Shown here in pieces: positions 1 through 29,762 of a stretch of 64,000 nt of DNA (its first letter is position 1; the number at the start of each line of letters is the position of its first letter). The position numbers and the translations under genes are program-made. The notes beneath the pieces are model-generated. The model saw only the letters and a program-made list of their open reading frames with translations, was not told the origin of the DNA and did not search any database. The DNA is from Romanomermis culicivorax (taxonomy: Eukaryota > Nematoda > Enoplea > Mermithida > Mermithidae). Location of the stretch: contig CAWUHX010000083.1 in assembly GCA_963922205.1 (NCBI GenBank), forward strand, positions 930,001 to 994,000. Reading direction: 5' to 3'.

Positions 1-112
1 AACAGTTTGCCAATGATTTTGGAAAAAAACCAAAAAAAACAAAAAACCAGAGATTTTCCTTGGTTTTTTTAAAAAACCAAAAAACCAAAAAACCAAAGCC
101 TTGCCAACCCTG
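1..112. mobile_element. Terminus of a hAT-type element cut by the window start
   Basis: Ends TTGCCAACCCTG, preceded by repeated AAAAAACC and one GGTTTTTTT. Its reverse complement, CAGGGTTGGCAAGG plus GGTTTTTT runs, matches the left end of the complete element at 31169-32504. Confidence 0.7.
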
Positions 113-466
113 GGTACAATATTTCGGCCGAAAATTTACCCAATTTTTAATTTAATTTTCCCTAGTCTTCACAGTGTTGCTAAATGTATCGATAATTCAT
201 ATTCGTCGTAAGTCGAATCGAAGTGAATCAATTTGGACTTCCTGAACAATTTTAGAGTTATTTAAATTTTGTCAGCATTCCATTTCTTTTAGTTGTCGTG
301 AAATATTTTCTTGCACAGTTTTTTCTTATCTGACTTAAATGGTTTGGCTGACAAATAGGTTGAGGAGCACGATTTTTCCAAAAAATTAATGCGTTTTAAA
401 CGTTAACTTTTCATCAAACTTTTGGCATAAAACTTTTTCGCATGTTTCTAGTAGAAAAAAATTTTT

Positions 467-556
467 GTGCCATTGGCACAAATTTTTTTGGCCGTTTGTG
501 CCAATTGGCACAAACGTCCGTGCACAAAAAAAACCCTGGTGCCGTGCACAAAAAAA
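467..556. repeat. GTGCC-word hairpin module
   Basis: Nested inverted words: TTGTGCCATTGGCACAA, then TTTGTGCCAATTGGCACAAA, then two GCACAAAAAAAA ends. It has the same layout as modules at 27357-27432, 28347-28441, 29108-29150, 33170-33245 and 34348-34410. Confidence 0.75.
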
Positions 557-952
557 ACGCTGGTTCGAATCGAATCAATCAAGCGTGACAGTAATTCGGA
601 TCCTCCCTCTGCTCGCATTTGTAACATAGTGTACTGTATTATCGAATTGCAACCGGCACAGAATACCACGATTACTCGACATGCCCAAATACTGTTATGA
701 ATCGAATACTAGACCGCAGAAAATTTGCTTTGCCGAGATTATGTGAGTATCATTGCTGATATGGACTATACTTGTCATCAAACAAGTCACTATGTTGATG
801 AAACCTCTTCCCGCTACTCATAGCTTCAGTGCGGCTACCGTCCGCAGGTTCTAACCAACTGAGCCAACCGAGCAACGGAAAAGGCGCACTCAATTGCAAC
901 AGTTCGTAGTTGAGGTGGTTGCTGTGAGTTGAGATGGTTGCTCAACAACAGC

Positions 953-3146
953 CAGTGTTGCCAACCGCGGGGTTTTCTTTTTAGTTTGAGGTTTTTTCCG
1001 GGGTAAGGTCTAGTGCGGCGTTTTGATTTTATACATTGAGGCTTTTCTGGGCTTTTGTTTAAAATCGATTATTGATGGTCAAATACCTCAAAATTTTTAT
1101 GATTTCAATTATCATTATTTGCTGTAATCCAGCTCAAGTGCTACCGTTATCATGCCTACTTCACTTACCAATCAAATTTAATGGTTAATCACCAACTTCC
1201 TCTCATCGTTTTCTTTTCGTCTATGATCCTTAATATTACGCTTTAGTATTTGACGAAAATCAATATTTTCTCGAATTTTTTTGCATTTGGCACATGATTA
1301 AAACAATTTGGGACAGTGAAAGAAGTCCTTGCTGAACAATCTAAATCTTTGGTTGCTAATCTGATTTTTGAATTTTAGTTGCATGCTTTCAATATGATTT
1401 TTACATTTTTTCCCACCATGGAAAATTATTGACAAGATTTATTGTCCAGTCAATTTAAAAATCTGTAAAAATTTTGTGGCCTCGTGCAGGAATCTTTTTT
1501 CATCATTTTTGCTGTTCGGCCGAATTTATTAAACATATTTGACTTCAACTCCCTATCGACTCCTTATCAGAGATCAAATCTGTAATCAGTGGTGTCCCTC
1601 AAGGCAGTGTCCTTGGACCAACATTATTTCAAATTTTTATTAACGATATTACTGATCATAGGTCTAATAGCTGACGATGTAAAGATTTTCAACCTGGCTT
1701 TTGAAAAAGAAGTACTTCAACTCGATTTACTCCACTTAAGTAATTGGGCTGAATAGTGGCAGCTACTTATTTCTAGTGAAAAATGTTCGATACTTCACAT
1801 TGGTAAAAACAATCCACGTTTCCGACAACCTTTCTTCTGGTGCCCATTGTAACTTTATAGTGAATAAAGCTATGCGAGTCTGTGGATTGATTATAAGAAG
1901 TTTTTTTCGAAAGATAAATTTCTCTTAGCAAAAGCATTCACTACATACGTCCTATTCTAGAATACAGCACAGTGGTCGGAATCCATATCTCATTAAAGAT
2001 ATTGTGGCAGTTGAAAAAGTTCAGAGGCGATTCACTAAATGGGTTAGTACTGACAAATCATTATCTTATGATCAAAGATCAACTGATATGAATCTTATCA
2101 GATTAGAGACTAGACGCATGGCCTACTCCATCATCGGAAAATCTATTCTACTAGTCGAAAATTATTTTTCCTTCTGTACAAATCCTACTAGAGCCAGAAA
2201 CTCGTTTAAACTCAACATAGGCAATTCTCATCTTGATATCGACGAATATAGCTTTGCTAAACGAGTCGTTCATACATGGAACACATTACCCAACCACGTT
2301 GTAAAAGCGACTTCAGTAGAATCTTTTTCTCGAAAACTTAAAGATATCGATTTTTCTAAATTTATACGAGGACATTAATATAATATGATTTTTTTCTTCA
2401 TTTCTGTGTTGATTTCTCTTTTTCGTTCATCGGGGCGCGCGCAAGTGTACTTCTGTACCTGCATGTCTCCGTATGCAAATTAATTCATACTATCTTTCAC
2501 TCACTCACTGTATTGTTTGATTTTTCAATATGCTAGCATTTTCACATTGCTCTTTATTTCGTACTGCATTAATAACCAATAATCTCGATGTTTGTTGTAT
2601 TTCTTTTTCCAGACTAACATGTGTTTTTGTTCTTTTCTCTTCGTTCGAAAAATAAATTTTTCTTCTTCTTCTTCAAGTTGATTTTCAACCCGATTAGCTG
2701 ATTGAAAATATCATCTCATTGCCCAAGTCTGAACATCGTTCCAGACTGAAAATTTAAACCTTTGAAAAGATTCAGTTTTGTGTGTTCTAGAGCACATAAA
2801 TCCAAAAAAATTTCGGAAGAATTGCACAGGAAGTAATGATGAATCAAAAACAGGCCATAATTTTTTTACTTAGTCTGATCACAAAGATGCCAGCAATGGA
2901 ATTTATAGGCAATTAGGACTTTTTGTTTGTTTGTTATAATTAATTTTGCTTTATTGTTATTATTATTAACCGACCTAAAAAACGGAAATTTTGTTCTTCT
3001 TTATTTTCGGTAAATTATTAACTGCAGAAGCATCCGATAAGCTCAAAAAAGCATGAATTAAGCATGGTTGTGCGTTTTTCATTAGTATTCCACGCATATT
3101 TTTTCCCGAAATTGGGGTTTTTCATAGGGAAAGGTTGGCAACACTG
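953..3146. mobile_element. hAT-like element, 2.2 kb, 14-bp terminal inverted repeats
   Basis: Starts CAGTGTTGCCAACC and ends with its exact complement GGTTGGCAACACTG. The flanking octamers are ACAACAGC and GTCACAGC (last five bases identical), compatible with a decayed 8-bp target duplication. No transposase is seen. A broken LINE lies inside. Confidence 0.7.
1560..2390 (+). pseudogene. Non-LTR retrotransposon (jockey/CR1-type LINE) reverse transcriptase remnant
   Basis: In three broken frames: [20 protein letters not shown] with INDI (1577-1660), ADDVKIF for the catalytic YADD box (1672-1692), and a C-terminal piece (2004-2378) with VEKVQRRFTKWV, RLETRR, RVVHTWNTLPNHVV and SFSRKLK, typical of jockey/CR1-like LINEs. 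Stops and frameshifts separate the pieces and the N-terminal half is missing. A CTTCTTCTTCTTC tract at 2661-2674 may mark its 3' end. Confidence 0.85.
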
Positions 3147-4964
3147 GTCACAGCAAGGCGGTGCAAGTTCGGAGAAATACACTTTTGTTTGGAACCAGCG
3201 CTATAATCGGTTTTTATAAAATGCTTGTAAATCCGAAAATGACAAAACCCCATTGCTTTTACGAAGAATTTTTTTTCTCAAAAAGTTGTTCAAGGTAAAG
3301 TTGAGTAAACCAGCAAATTTTCAGTCCTATATATAGTTCTGCAGAAAACAGTAAAAATTTGAAATAATGGTTGATTATTTATTTCTACATTATTATTTGC
3401 AAGCATTTCAAGAAATATAGACTGCAATAGTCGCGGACGGAAAAAACTTGACGACTCGATCTCTAAATATTGATAAAATACCTGTTTTTCTGATAAGGCT
3501 TGAAATAATGAAACATCCGAGAAGTCACCCACACCCTAGATTAACTTTCAACAGCTGATACTATTGTCCGACGACGGATTATTCTTTCTACATGGACTTA
3601 ATTCATAAATTTTATTGATTCAAAAATTTAAAATTCAAACAGTAAATGGAGATAATTTAAAAGCGCTTCATATGAAAGATTTATATGAAAGAACACGATT
3701 ATACAGTACTGATTTGCGTGTCTTATGCGAGTCACTGAGTTTTTGACAAGTTTCAGGGTGCATGAGCACCACCATAGTCAGAAGCGCAACCACGAAAAAA
3801 GATAATTCTAATAGATTTTTCCGTGTATGCTGGATGTTGGACAGTCAGAGTAAAAATCGAGGCGACCATCTCCGTACAAAAAATAAAATGCGGTATAGCT
3901 TGTGTACATTACAATACAAAAAATCTTCCGTTTTTTGCACGTTATTATGACACAGATTCTGTTAGGTAAATTGCATCGCAATCCATCATTCAAAAAATAA
4001 GATTGAGAATTCAGCCAAACAACGTTATATTACAGTAGTTTGGAATTATATTACAGTAACCATTGGTCTCCTATACTAGAGTAACATAAAAAATTTTTGA
4101 TCCTACTTGTTTCAGGAACTGAAGTTTCAGTTATGATCAATGTGCGAAATATTCCACAAGACAAGGAGGCATGATGAATGATTTTTCGATTTTTGTATGT
4201 TGTTCTTGCCAGATTATTGTTGGGGGTTCAATATGAAGTGAGAGAGTTAAAAATGATTAACAAGTACAATTACAGTTTCACTATACCTTATGGAATTTGT
4301 TGATCTGACTGTTGTAGCAGATAAATTTTTTCTGCGATTGCTCAACCCATAAAGCAACTTGATAGGAAGTTGACGAAATATTTATTTATTTGCTTTTAAT
4401 TCAAAATATGATGTGCTCATTTATGTGCCACTGTTCATGGATCATACAATTACGGAAGAAAACGCGTTGAATCCTCTATTAAATTCCAGCAAACAAAGTA
4501 TATAGGACGATTTTTCCTATTTTGTAGCGATTCTGACTACGGTAGCGCCCGTATACTAGGTTGCGCTTCTGTATCCCAATCGCGAACGCTGTTAACCCTT
4601 CATTATGGACAGTACCGTACGCAAGTCAATTTTTACAAAATAAACCTCTTCGGCTTAATCGTGACAGACAAAAAAGCGAAAAATTCGATTTTCTAATACA
4701 CAGTTCAGCACAACTTTGGATCCAATGCAACACATCAATTTCGCGCTTGTTTGAACAGTAAAAACTCTCATAAGTCTTGTATTACAAACGTAAAATAATG
4801 CCCGCAAAAAAATTGAAAACATTCAGAACCGAAATAGATGACACCTAGCCGAAAATTGAAAAGGAAGCAATGACCTAATAAGCTAAAGAAATCTATGACG
4901 AAGAACGGCGACGTTTTCGTCTAAAATCATGAAATAAACTTACCACATTACACGTACAAGTTGT
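3147..4964. other. ACSL 3' flank, no gene seen
   Basis: About 1.8 kb downstream of the ACSL stop. It holds one degenerate copy (3240-3440) of the repeat family ending GCATTTCAAGAAA...AGACT that recurs in the SLC12A8 and HEY introns. No other coding signal was found. Confidence 0.5.
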
Positions 4965-21497
<16,533 letters not shown>

Positions 21498-22733
21498 AAG
21501 CGCGTAATGAATGTTCAATTAACTAAGTCGTATGCATATACTGTAATATAATAGAACTAAATTAGGTTAATTTAAAGTATGCTAATGAATCACTAAGATT
21601 ATGAACAAAATATCAAAGTCTGAAACAATATATTTATATTTCTGGACAAGACTATAGGTCGCCTCACCACGAGTACTATATATAAGCCACAGAACGATAT
21701 GAATGAAATGCTCGTTCCCGAATTCTGCACGGCTCTAGAGAAAAGATTAGTTAAGGAGATGGGTGGATAGACAGAGATAGGATGGATCCAATTCTTTGCC
21801 TTCATCGACCAGAACGTTTGCCAGGTATTCCGTAGACCAGTTCCATGTCCAGGTCCCATACATCCACATGAGGGGGGTTCGAGAGTCTGAACCTCCAGCA
21901 GATTCTGCTCCCAGGCCTGTATTTAGAGGGGGAAGGGGAAAATTCTACCCCCTAAATTTTTTTACATTTTTTCGGTGTTTTTTATGTGATAATCATCATT
22001 GCCGAATTTCAGTTGGCTCGGCTAAATTATGATTATCAGTGTACTGTCAGTAAAGTCAATTTGTTTTTTCTAAATTTCAATTTTTGTGATTGGTGAATTC
22101 TATTTTTCAAATTCTATTTATTCATATTATAACTGTTCGCACACATCCATGATTCATGATAATTTATAATTTTATAGAGAGCAGCGTGTTTTTTCCCAAA
22201 TGGGGAGAGACCCTGAGTGGGGAAAGACCGTCATAAGATTGAAAATATGTTGCTGTTTAACGGTTTTCCTGAACATAACATACATAATTCCAAAGAAGTA
22301 ACATTAAAATCTTTGAAAAAACGGGTCAAGCAGATATTTTCCCATATTTGACCAAATTAGATCTAAGAATTTGCTGGTTGGATGTCAGAAAACCTTTGTT
22401 TTTGTAATCAAGAAAAAAAATTCTATCCCACCCCCCTGTCCTGCCTGACCCCCAGCTGAATTTTCATGCTGTGTATGTATGCCAGGTACTCGTTCCATCC
22501 CTAGTTACCAATACACAATATATTTTCGTTTGCTTGACACAAAGTTGTCGCTGACCACCAGCTATAATTTGATACTTCAAGATTTTCGGGAATCCATCAA
22601 AGGTATCTCGTCGATTCACCAGCAGGAGAAAATATCGTCATCATCATCCTCATCTTCTTCTATAATAGCATAGCGTGCACAAAAACTGGAAGCGTAACTT
22701 CCTGACTGCACTTTACTCACCGCTTCGCTAAGC
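21498..22733. other. ACSL upstream region
   Basis: The ACSL promoter and any 5' UTR exon should lie here or further right. No TATA box or splice-confirmed upstream exon could be identified. 21905-21990 resembles, in reverse, the C/T-rich stretch at 30680-30745. Confidence 0.4.
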
Positions 22734-24159
22734 CAGGGTTTTTTTAGGCCAATTAGGAGCCATGGCTCCTAAAAATTCCGATTGGCTCCTAAAAATTTAG
22801 GGGCACAAACCAAATAGGCTTGTAAAAATTATAGCCGAATGACCCTTTTGATTAGTAGGTTCCTGTGCGGAGATGCATTTTTATGCATTTTGAAATGGAG
22901 AATAACAAAAAATTTTCCGGCGCTTCGCGCCGCATTTCAGATTATTTATGATTCTTGGTATCATTCTGTGGTGCGGTTAGAAAATGTCGGCCTAGTTTAT
23001 GCTTATAGCTTTTAAAAACCAGCATTTTATGGGTAAATGTTTGACCTTGTATTGTTTTTTCGCGTATTTGACAAAAATCAAGGTTTTTCTAGATTGTTTT
23101 TACAAAATCGTTTTGCAGCAGTGCTTTAGAATTTTCGGCTATTATGAACATAAATTTTGGCATTTGAAAAATGATTGAAACATCATTAGCATGGGAAAAT
23201 GGCAGTTCTTGCTGTCTGAAGAAGCCATCCAGGTTCTTTGTTGCTTGCCTAATTTTTGAATTTTAGTTTGCCAGACTGAAAACACATTGAATTCACTGTA
23301 AAATTGGACACATTTCATGCATGGAAAAGATATTTAAAATATTCATTTTCCAATGCTATAAAATATCAAAATCTAAAATTTTCTTATGGTGCTAAGAGGC
23401 GGAAATAATTATCAATATTTATGTCGAAGTAAAATACCTATCGCACTTTTTTAAGCTTCAAATCATTTGAAAACTTTTTCATAAATAATCATGATTGGTA
23501 CTGGCTCCAGATATACCAGATCGAAAATGAAGCAAAAATGTTACAAATCTTTTGCCAATCCAATGGTGAAAAGATCATGATCGATCATCGGTAAATTCAG
23601 AAGAATGTGCTGAAAAAATGAATTTTCCGACATTTTAGAAGCCTCGAAATCACAAAAGTTCCGAACAAGTTACTCTAGTCAGCATTTTGATTTTTTCTCC
23701 AAAAATCTGGAAATTCAGTTTTAAAAGTCTGAAACTGACGTGAACTGAATGAAATACAAGGGATGTAACTTTAAATCCCTGATCATTCTATCGAATATAT
23801 CAGTTTCAGATTGCGCAACTCAAAATTAATATGTGCAACCAAATTTTTCCCCAAGTTACAGATCAGCCTGGCTTGTGCGAAAAAACCCTGATGATTGATT
23901 TGAATAATAGCTGGTCTAATTTGTGAGCTTTATTATTCTGTGTGTGATTAAGAATGTATTCAAAATGATTGATCTGTTATGTGGGCCTCTACTGTAATTT
24001 TGAAGAGTGTTTTTGACTAAGTTTGTTGAAAAAACTGTTTTTTTACTACACATTTATTTACAAACTTTTTAGTTTTGGCTTGTTAAAATTCCTATTGGCC
24101 TGTAAAATTTTGACCTTAGGAGCCAAATGGCCCGTCGAGAGAAAACCAAAAAAAACCTG
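22734..24159 (-). mobile_element. hAT-like element with GGAGCC words (copy 2), 1426 bp
   Basis: Left end CAGGGTTTTTTTAGGCCAAT then GGAGCCATGGCTCC; right end GGAGCCAAATGGCCC then AAAAAAAACCTG. Flanks CGCTAAGC and CGCTGAGC agree at seven of eight bases. It is the inverted homologue of 8106-9545, and one internal end of the TTGCAC type is visible at 23810-23889. Confidence 0.8.
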
Positions 24160-25501
24160 CGCTGAGCCAACATTTTCTCGCAATAAGAGATGCAGATAGG
24201 ATAGGAGGAGTTAAACCTTCCAGCCTGAGGACCTGGCCTTTGATTGAAAGATTCAATTAACCTCCCTGAGAGGCTCTTTAAAGCTGCAAATTAATCATTT
24301 TCTCAATTTTTTGCCATTTTGATCGAGTTTCGGTCTCTAACTCCACTAATTCTATAGTTAGTCGCTCAAGTCTACTCCCTAGTCCATAGTCCTCTCAAAA
24401 ATATAAACGGATGGATGCTTCACTTGTGCACACTTCGACTAATCCGAACATTCTGAATTCAACTTGTCCGAACAATATCGACTTCCAAAAGGATACTGTT
24501 TCATTTCAAGAAATAGTGGAAAAATTATTTTCTCACGGCATTTTCGGATTTTTGTTGAGATGATTGAATGATTTTTTATTTAATGGGACTTAGAAAGTGA
24601 AAATTGATGATTACTTTAGGATTCAGTTATGGTTAGTAGTGCAGTTCTCCAGGATAGTGTCTACTATCTTGAGACAAGCTTGTTCTTAATTGTCAGTAAA
24701 ATGTAAGGCAATGAAAAAGTAAAATTTAAGGCAATGAATGAAAAAAAATCTTTTTACCGATGATGTGAAAATATTCAATGCTGCAGATATTGCTGAAATA
24801 CTACAAGCAGATCTTGTTAAAGTTAATGAATTTTCCTTAAAATAACAGTTAGGTAATTTCTTTAGATAAAAACTCTGTTTTTCATTTGGGAGTAACAACC
24901 CGACAATTAACTATAAAATAAATGATTTTACGATTCCAAATGTTTTATAGATGAAGGATCTTGGTGGTTCGACGAAACAATATTATCTATGCATACTGCC
25001 TGTGCTCACAATAACTACTATTGGTGATGTCCCTCATATTTTTTGACATCCATATGTCCGGGTTTTGGAGAGTTCGGATATCCGGACTCTTGGAATATAA
25101 ACTCAACAAAATCGATTAGTGTTCGCTCAAAATTTTGTTTTTTCAACCCTATTTTTCTGCATGGACATTGCCGCCATTTGGCGAAAGAAGTTAAATTTTT
25201 TCTCCACTGTCGCTAAGTCATTTTTCGCCCAAGAATACGCATAACATGCTTTATTTATGCTTTTTTGGGCTTGTTTAAACGTTCCCACGTTTCTGCAGTC
25301 ACTAATGTACCAAAAATTAAAAAAAAAACCAAATTTTCGGAATTTACTTGGGTGTAGGTCAATATAATCAAGATTAATAATATCAAAGAAGCAACAAAAA
25401 ATTCGACTGCTGGCATCTCCTGGATCAACCGAAGTAAACAATTCTGGACTGCATGTGATCTATTCTTCATTCCGGCGTCGAAAAAATTTTTGGATTTCGA
25501 C
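24160..25501. other. Intergenic, nothing recognised
   Basis: AT-rich sequence between two hAT-like elements. No exon, RNA gene or element end was identified. Confidence 0.4.
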
Positions 25502-26129
25502 CAGTGTTTTTTATACAAGCTTCTTTGTACCTGACACCTGTACAAAGATCGGCCAAAAACTCTTTGTACGAAATTTTTTTCGTACACAAAAAAACCCAAA
25601 ATCTTTCGCATATTTCCGCACAAACCTCCTTCCTGATAGCACTCGAGTTCATGTATTTCATAATTATTTTACAAATTAAGAAATATACTTATACTCTCAT
25701 AGATCTGAAAAACTTCAGGTTAAACGTAAAATTTCTGAAAATTACTTCTATTATGCTTCAGAATCCTAACTCAGATGTTTAAAAGTATAGTTGAAAAAAG
25801 TTGGAAAAATAGATTTTGACCATCTGAAACGCACTAAAATTCGTCTTTTCCATACATTTTCCTCTTTCCATCTTTTCCATATCTACATTTTTTCCCCTTT
25901 TCCGGAAATTTTTTCACCAGAAAGCATGATTTGTAGAAAAAAGAATTATAAAATAAAATACGGCGCGAAGCGCCGGAAAATCCTACTATCCTGATACTAG
26001 AGTCTGGACAACCGTTTTCTGACCAGATAATGTCCATAAAACCTCTTTGTACTTTGTACAAAGACTGCCAAAAAACCTTTGTACGAAGACAAAAATGTTT
26101 GTCTCGTACAAAAAAAAAAATAAACAGTG
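25502..26129. mobile_element. hAT-like element with GTACAAAG words, 628 bp
   Basis: Left end CAGTGTTTTTTATACAAGC; right end TCGTACAAAAA...TAAACAGTG. Words CTTTGTAC and GTACAAAG recur near both ends. Flanks ATTTCGAC and ATTCCGAC agree at seven of eight bases. The palindrome CGGCGCGAAGCGCCG lies in the middle. Confidence 0.72.
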
Positions 26130-27356
26130 ATTCCGACACTCTAAAACGCTGGAAAATGAATCTTTTGCAGATGTATTACATGACTTAAGGTTTTATTTTT
26201 CCGTCTAGAATGATTTTCAGACTTGAACAATGAACTGATTTTTCGATAAACTAACCGGCTAGAAAATCAGCAAATGTTTAACGGATTCGGGCAAATAGCA
26301 AACATCATAAAAATATTGCAGGCGCAAAGCATCGGAAATATTTTGGATTTTGATATTCTAGAACGCTGGAAAATATGTATATCTTTTGAAAATTTATTTC
26401 CAACGATTACGAAAAGATAATACGAAATAAGCAAAATCTATAAGCTTCAAAAAAGTCAAGATCGTATCTTGAAAAAATCAACATCGTAACTTGAAAAAAA
26501 TCAAGACGGGCAGCACATCAAAGGATGAAAATTTCTTAATACAGCCAATCAAAGACTTTGCTTTGCCTCCTATGTTGATATACAATACGGAAACCCTTCA
26601 AAAAGGATTTCTGAGGTCGGGCCTTGGTGGCGAAGGGCGGCCTTGGTTTGTACAGGTGGTTGCAATGGAGGGGAGATTATTTTGCACGGAACATCCAATG
26701 GACATATTGTTTTTTCGTAAACATTTTTATTTTGCGGTATTTAAAAAAAACGTTTAAAATGCTTGTTCTTATCCCAAAATGCAGTAATTTCGGGAAAGAA
26801 TCAAACCTTGTCAGCTTCTTGAGCAGGTGGAGGCAACAGAACATTCGACAGTCAAAATTTTATTTGTTTTCTGAAATTATTGCATTTTGGGTGAAAAAAA
26901 AAGATTTATTACGCATTTCTGAAAAATCTAGATAAATATAAATTTTTACGAAAAACCAATATATCCATCGGATTTCCCGTGCAAAATAACCTACCCCCAT
27001 TGCAGCTCAGTGTTTAAACCAAAGGCGCCTTCCGCCATCAAGCCCTGATCTCAGAAATCTATTTTGGAGGGTTCTCCCAAACATAAGAGGCAGAGTAACG
27101 AATTTGATTTGCTAGTTTCAGAAAAAATTAGGCAATCAACTAAGAATTTAGATTCTTAACCAGAAAGAATTCCTAACATTGTCCTAGGCTCAAAATGTTC
27201 TATACACACGAATATCAAAATTTTTCACGAATGTCAAAATTTTTCACGAATACCAAAATTTTATCATATTAATTAAGATAAATTTTGAAATAAAAATTTG
27301 GTCATTAGCGCGGCCGATGTTTTATTAGCGCCGCGCTAAAAAACAGTAGTTGTTAG
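26130..27356. other. Intergenic, repeat fragments
   Basis: Contains fragments of the shared element core (26150-26450, with a decayed GGCGCAAAGCATCGG palindrome). The remainder is unrecognised AT-rich DNA. Confidence 0.4.
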
Positions 27357-29350
27357 CAGTGTTTTTTTTGTGCACGGACATTTGTGCCAATTCGCACAAA
27401 GGGCCAAAAAAATTTGTGCCAATGGCACAAAAAAAAATCCATCCTAAAAATATACTGAAAACCTTTAAGAAAAAAACTAGATTTTGGAGGTTTTTTCGGA
27501 TAAAATTAAGCTAATTTATTGATTTTAGAGTGAACAACAAAAAATTTATCTATGCAACCAAAGTTTTTTCCCAAGTTGCACATTGGAACCTGGCGTTTGC
27601 AGAAAGAAAGCCCTGTAATCAATCAATTTTATACTTTCATGTCAGATTGTCAGCTGTTCAGAATCAGTTTTAAAACTTTATTTTTCATTGTTATCTTTTT
27701 ATCAGTTTGCTGTTTGATTTTCTTGTTATGTCAAAATTAGGTTGTTTCATGTCGTCAAAGAAATATAAGAAATAAAGGTCATGCCGTTGAATTATCCTCT
27801 TGCTTGGCTCATGTAAACTCACCTAAATATTCATTAACAAGCAGGTCATAGCCCGGAACGTTTTGCAAAAAAAATGTCGATTTTTTGGCGGAATAAGATG
27901 CAAGTTAATGTAAAACGTTCAAGAAACACATTAGAAATGCTTTTGAGCGATTTTTAAGCAAGGAAACTAAAAAAATTGATTTTTCCTCATGAGGAAAAAA
28001 TTTTTGGGTTTTTTCCTCAAATGGGGCAAAAAGTTTTCAGCAAAAAAAAACCCGGTTGGGGGTGGGGGCCCCAAGCCCTCCCCCCCCCCCCCCCAAAAAC
28101 AGTTATGCTTCAAACTCGAAAATTTAAATTTTTTCCTCTATTTCAATGACTTAACAGCTCTAAAAACATCAGAAGGTTTGAAAAAACACAAAAACACGGA
28201 AAAAATTTTGACCCCTTCCCCCCCCCCCCCCCCCATTTGGGGAAAAGGCCCGGGGGAAAAACACAATGAGCTTTTTTCCTGCGGGACTCTTTAAAAAATA
28301 AAAAAAAATTCTTTAAAAAAACTTCTTAAAAAACATTGATCAGGAACAGTGTTTTTTGTATGCCAAAATATGGTTTTTGGCACAAAAAAATTTGGAATGG
28401 CACAACAAATTTTGGGCGTTTGTGCCAATTGGCACAAATTTTTTGACTGGTCGAAGGCTGAATTTCCTTGATTTTTAATTATTTTTGGGGCTGAAAACGC
28501 AAAATTTTCTCGCTGAGTCAATAAATATAATAATTAGTTACTTTTATTTGTCAAGAACCTGAAAGAATTGCGTTCGGAACGGATAATGGTATATTTGTAT
28601 GATTCCAACATTACAAACTTTGAGATAGTCAATGACTGAAAAATGAATAGGAGTGGTTAGCTTCTACTGTTCATTCGGTGTGATTGGAAACCGAAATTTT
28701 TATTTTTGGTGTTTGATGATGATGATGATGTTTACTAGTCGAAGACAAAAGAAGGCAAATATTAAAATCCAGAGAGTATTATGGTCATACACTAATCATT
28801 TTTATGACCAAACAGAAGTAAAAAGAAAATACACGAAGAAAGCGAGAAAAAATATATAAGAAATTCGACAAGGTTAAAAAACGGAAATAAAACAACGAAA
28901 GTTCCAACGTACCAATGTAAGTTCGAAATGAATAAACTGCAGTAAAGACAAGTTCGATTAGTCTAGGAAGCGCAGGTTAATTAAAACAGAGTTGGCACGA
29001 TTTTTGTGTAAATTAGCGCGGCGAAAGTTCTTTAGTTATGTTTTTATCGAAATTTCAGCATAAAACTTTTTAAAGGCTTTCAGTATGTTTTTAGGCTCGA
29101 AAAAAATTTTTGTGCCATTGGCACACATTTTTTTGGCCCTTTGTGCCCATACCCGTATTCGGGATTTTCAAAAAAGGAGGAAATTTTCCAAAAATTTTTT
29201 GGAATTTACTGGATAAAAAGAAAATCATTTTTGCAGGAGATACGACTTATTTTCAGTTACTTTATGTGGGCTTGCATTCAGGTTTTTATTGCACAGGCCA
29301 GGTTGCAATGTGCAACTTGGGAAAAAATTTTGGTTGCACAGTAGCTTTTT
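27357..29350. repeat. Stacked word modules (GTGCC, TTGCAC, CCTC)
   Basis: Partial element ends one after another: CAGTGTTTTTTTTGTGCACG at 27357; a TTGCAC end at 27540-27608; CCTCATGAGG and C/G runs at 27985-28285; CAGTGTTTTTTGTATGCC at 28347; GTGCC words at 29108; CAGGTTTTTATTGCACAGGC at 29279. Matching partners were not found, so these are probably fragments or nested insertions. Confidence 0.6.
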
Positions 29351-29572
29351 GGTTGCTCACTCTTAAATCAATATAAATTGACTTATTTTTATCGAAAAAA
29401 ACATCCTAAGATATCTTTCTTGTATTTCATTCGATTCAAGTCGGTTTTCAACTTTCAAAAGTTAATTTTCTGAATTTTGGAGAGAAAATGAAAAAGGTTG
29501 ATAGGAATTAATTTGTTCGGTGCGTAGCGCCGAAAATTTTTTTCCATTTGGATGTTCCGAAACGCTGGAAAA

Positions 29573-29762
29573 CATACCTGTACTTGGGTGGGGGTTGGGG
29601 GGACCCCCCAACTTAGCCAACCATATGCCCAACCCCCCATCCCCCAGTTTGGAAAAAATTGAAAAAATTTGCAAAAAAGTGTATGTTTTTTTGGCCTTTT
29701 TTGGGAAAAATTTCGACTTTTTTCGACCCCCCCCCCAACCGATCGGACCTCATAGGGTATAA
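29573..29762 (-). mobile_element. G/C-run MITE (CATACCTGTA family), inverted copy
   Basis: Begins CATACCTGTACTTGGGTGGG and contains AAAAAAGTGTATGTTTTTTT and GACCCCCCCCCCAACCGATC. It is complementary in layout to 33989-34244. The right end (AGGGTATA) is degraded. Confidence 0.7.

Noticed and set aside
835-895. tRNA-like stretch on the minus strand (GGCTCAGTTGGTTAGAAC, then TGCGG and CCGCA)
   Set aside because: It has an A-box-like segment and a 5-bp stem, but the loop lacks T33 and there is no GTTCGA T-arm. It could be a decayed tRNA-derived SINE head, not a functional tRNA.
28021-28294. Frame with Pro-rich and Gly-rich runs
   Set aside because: It arises from C and G homopolymers in a word-type repeat module.
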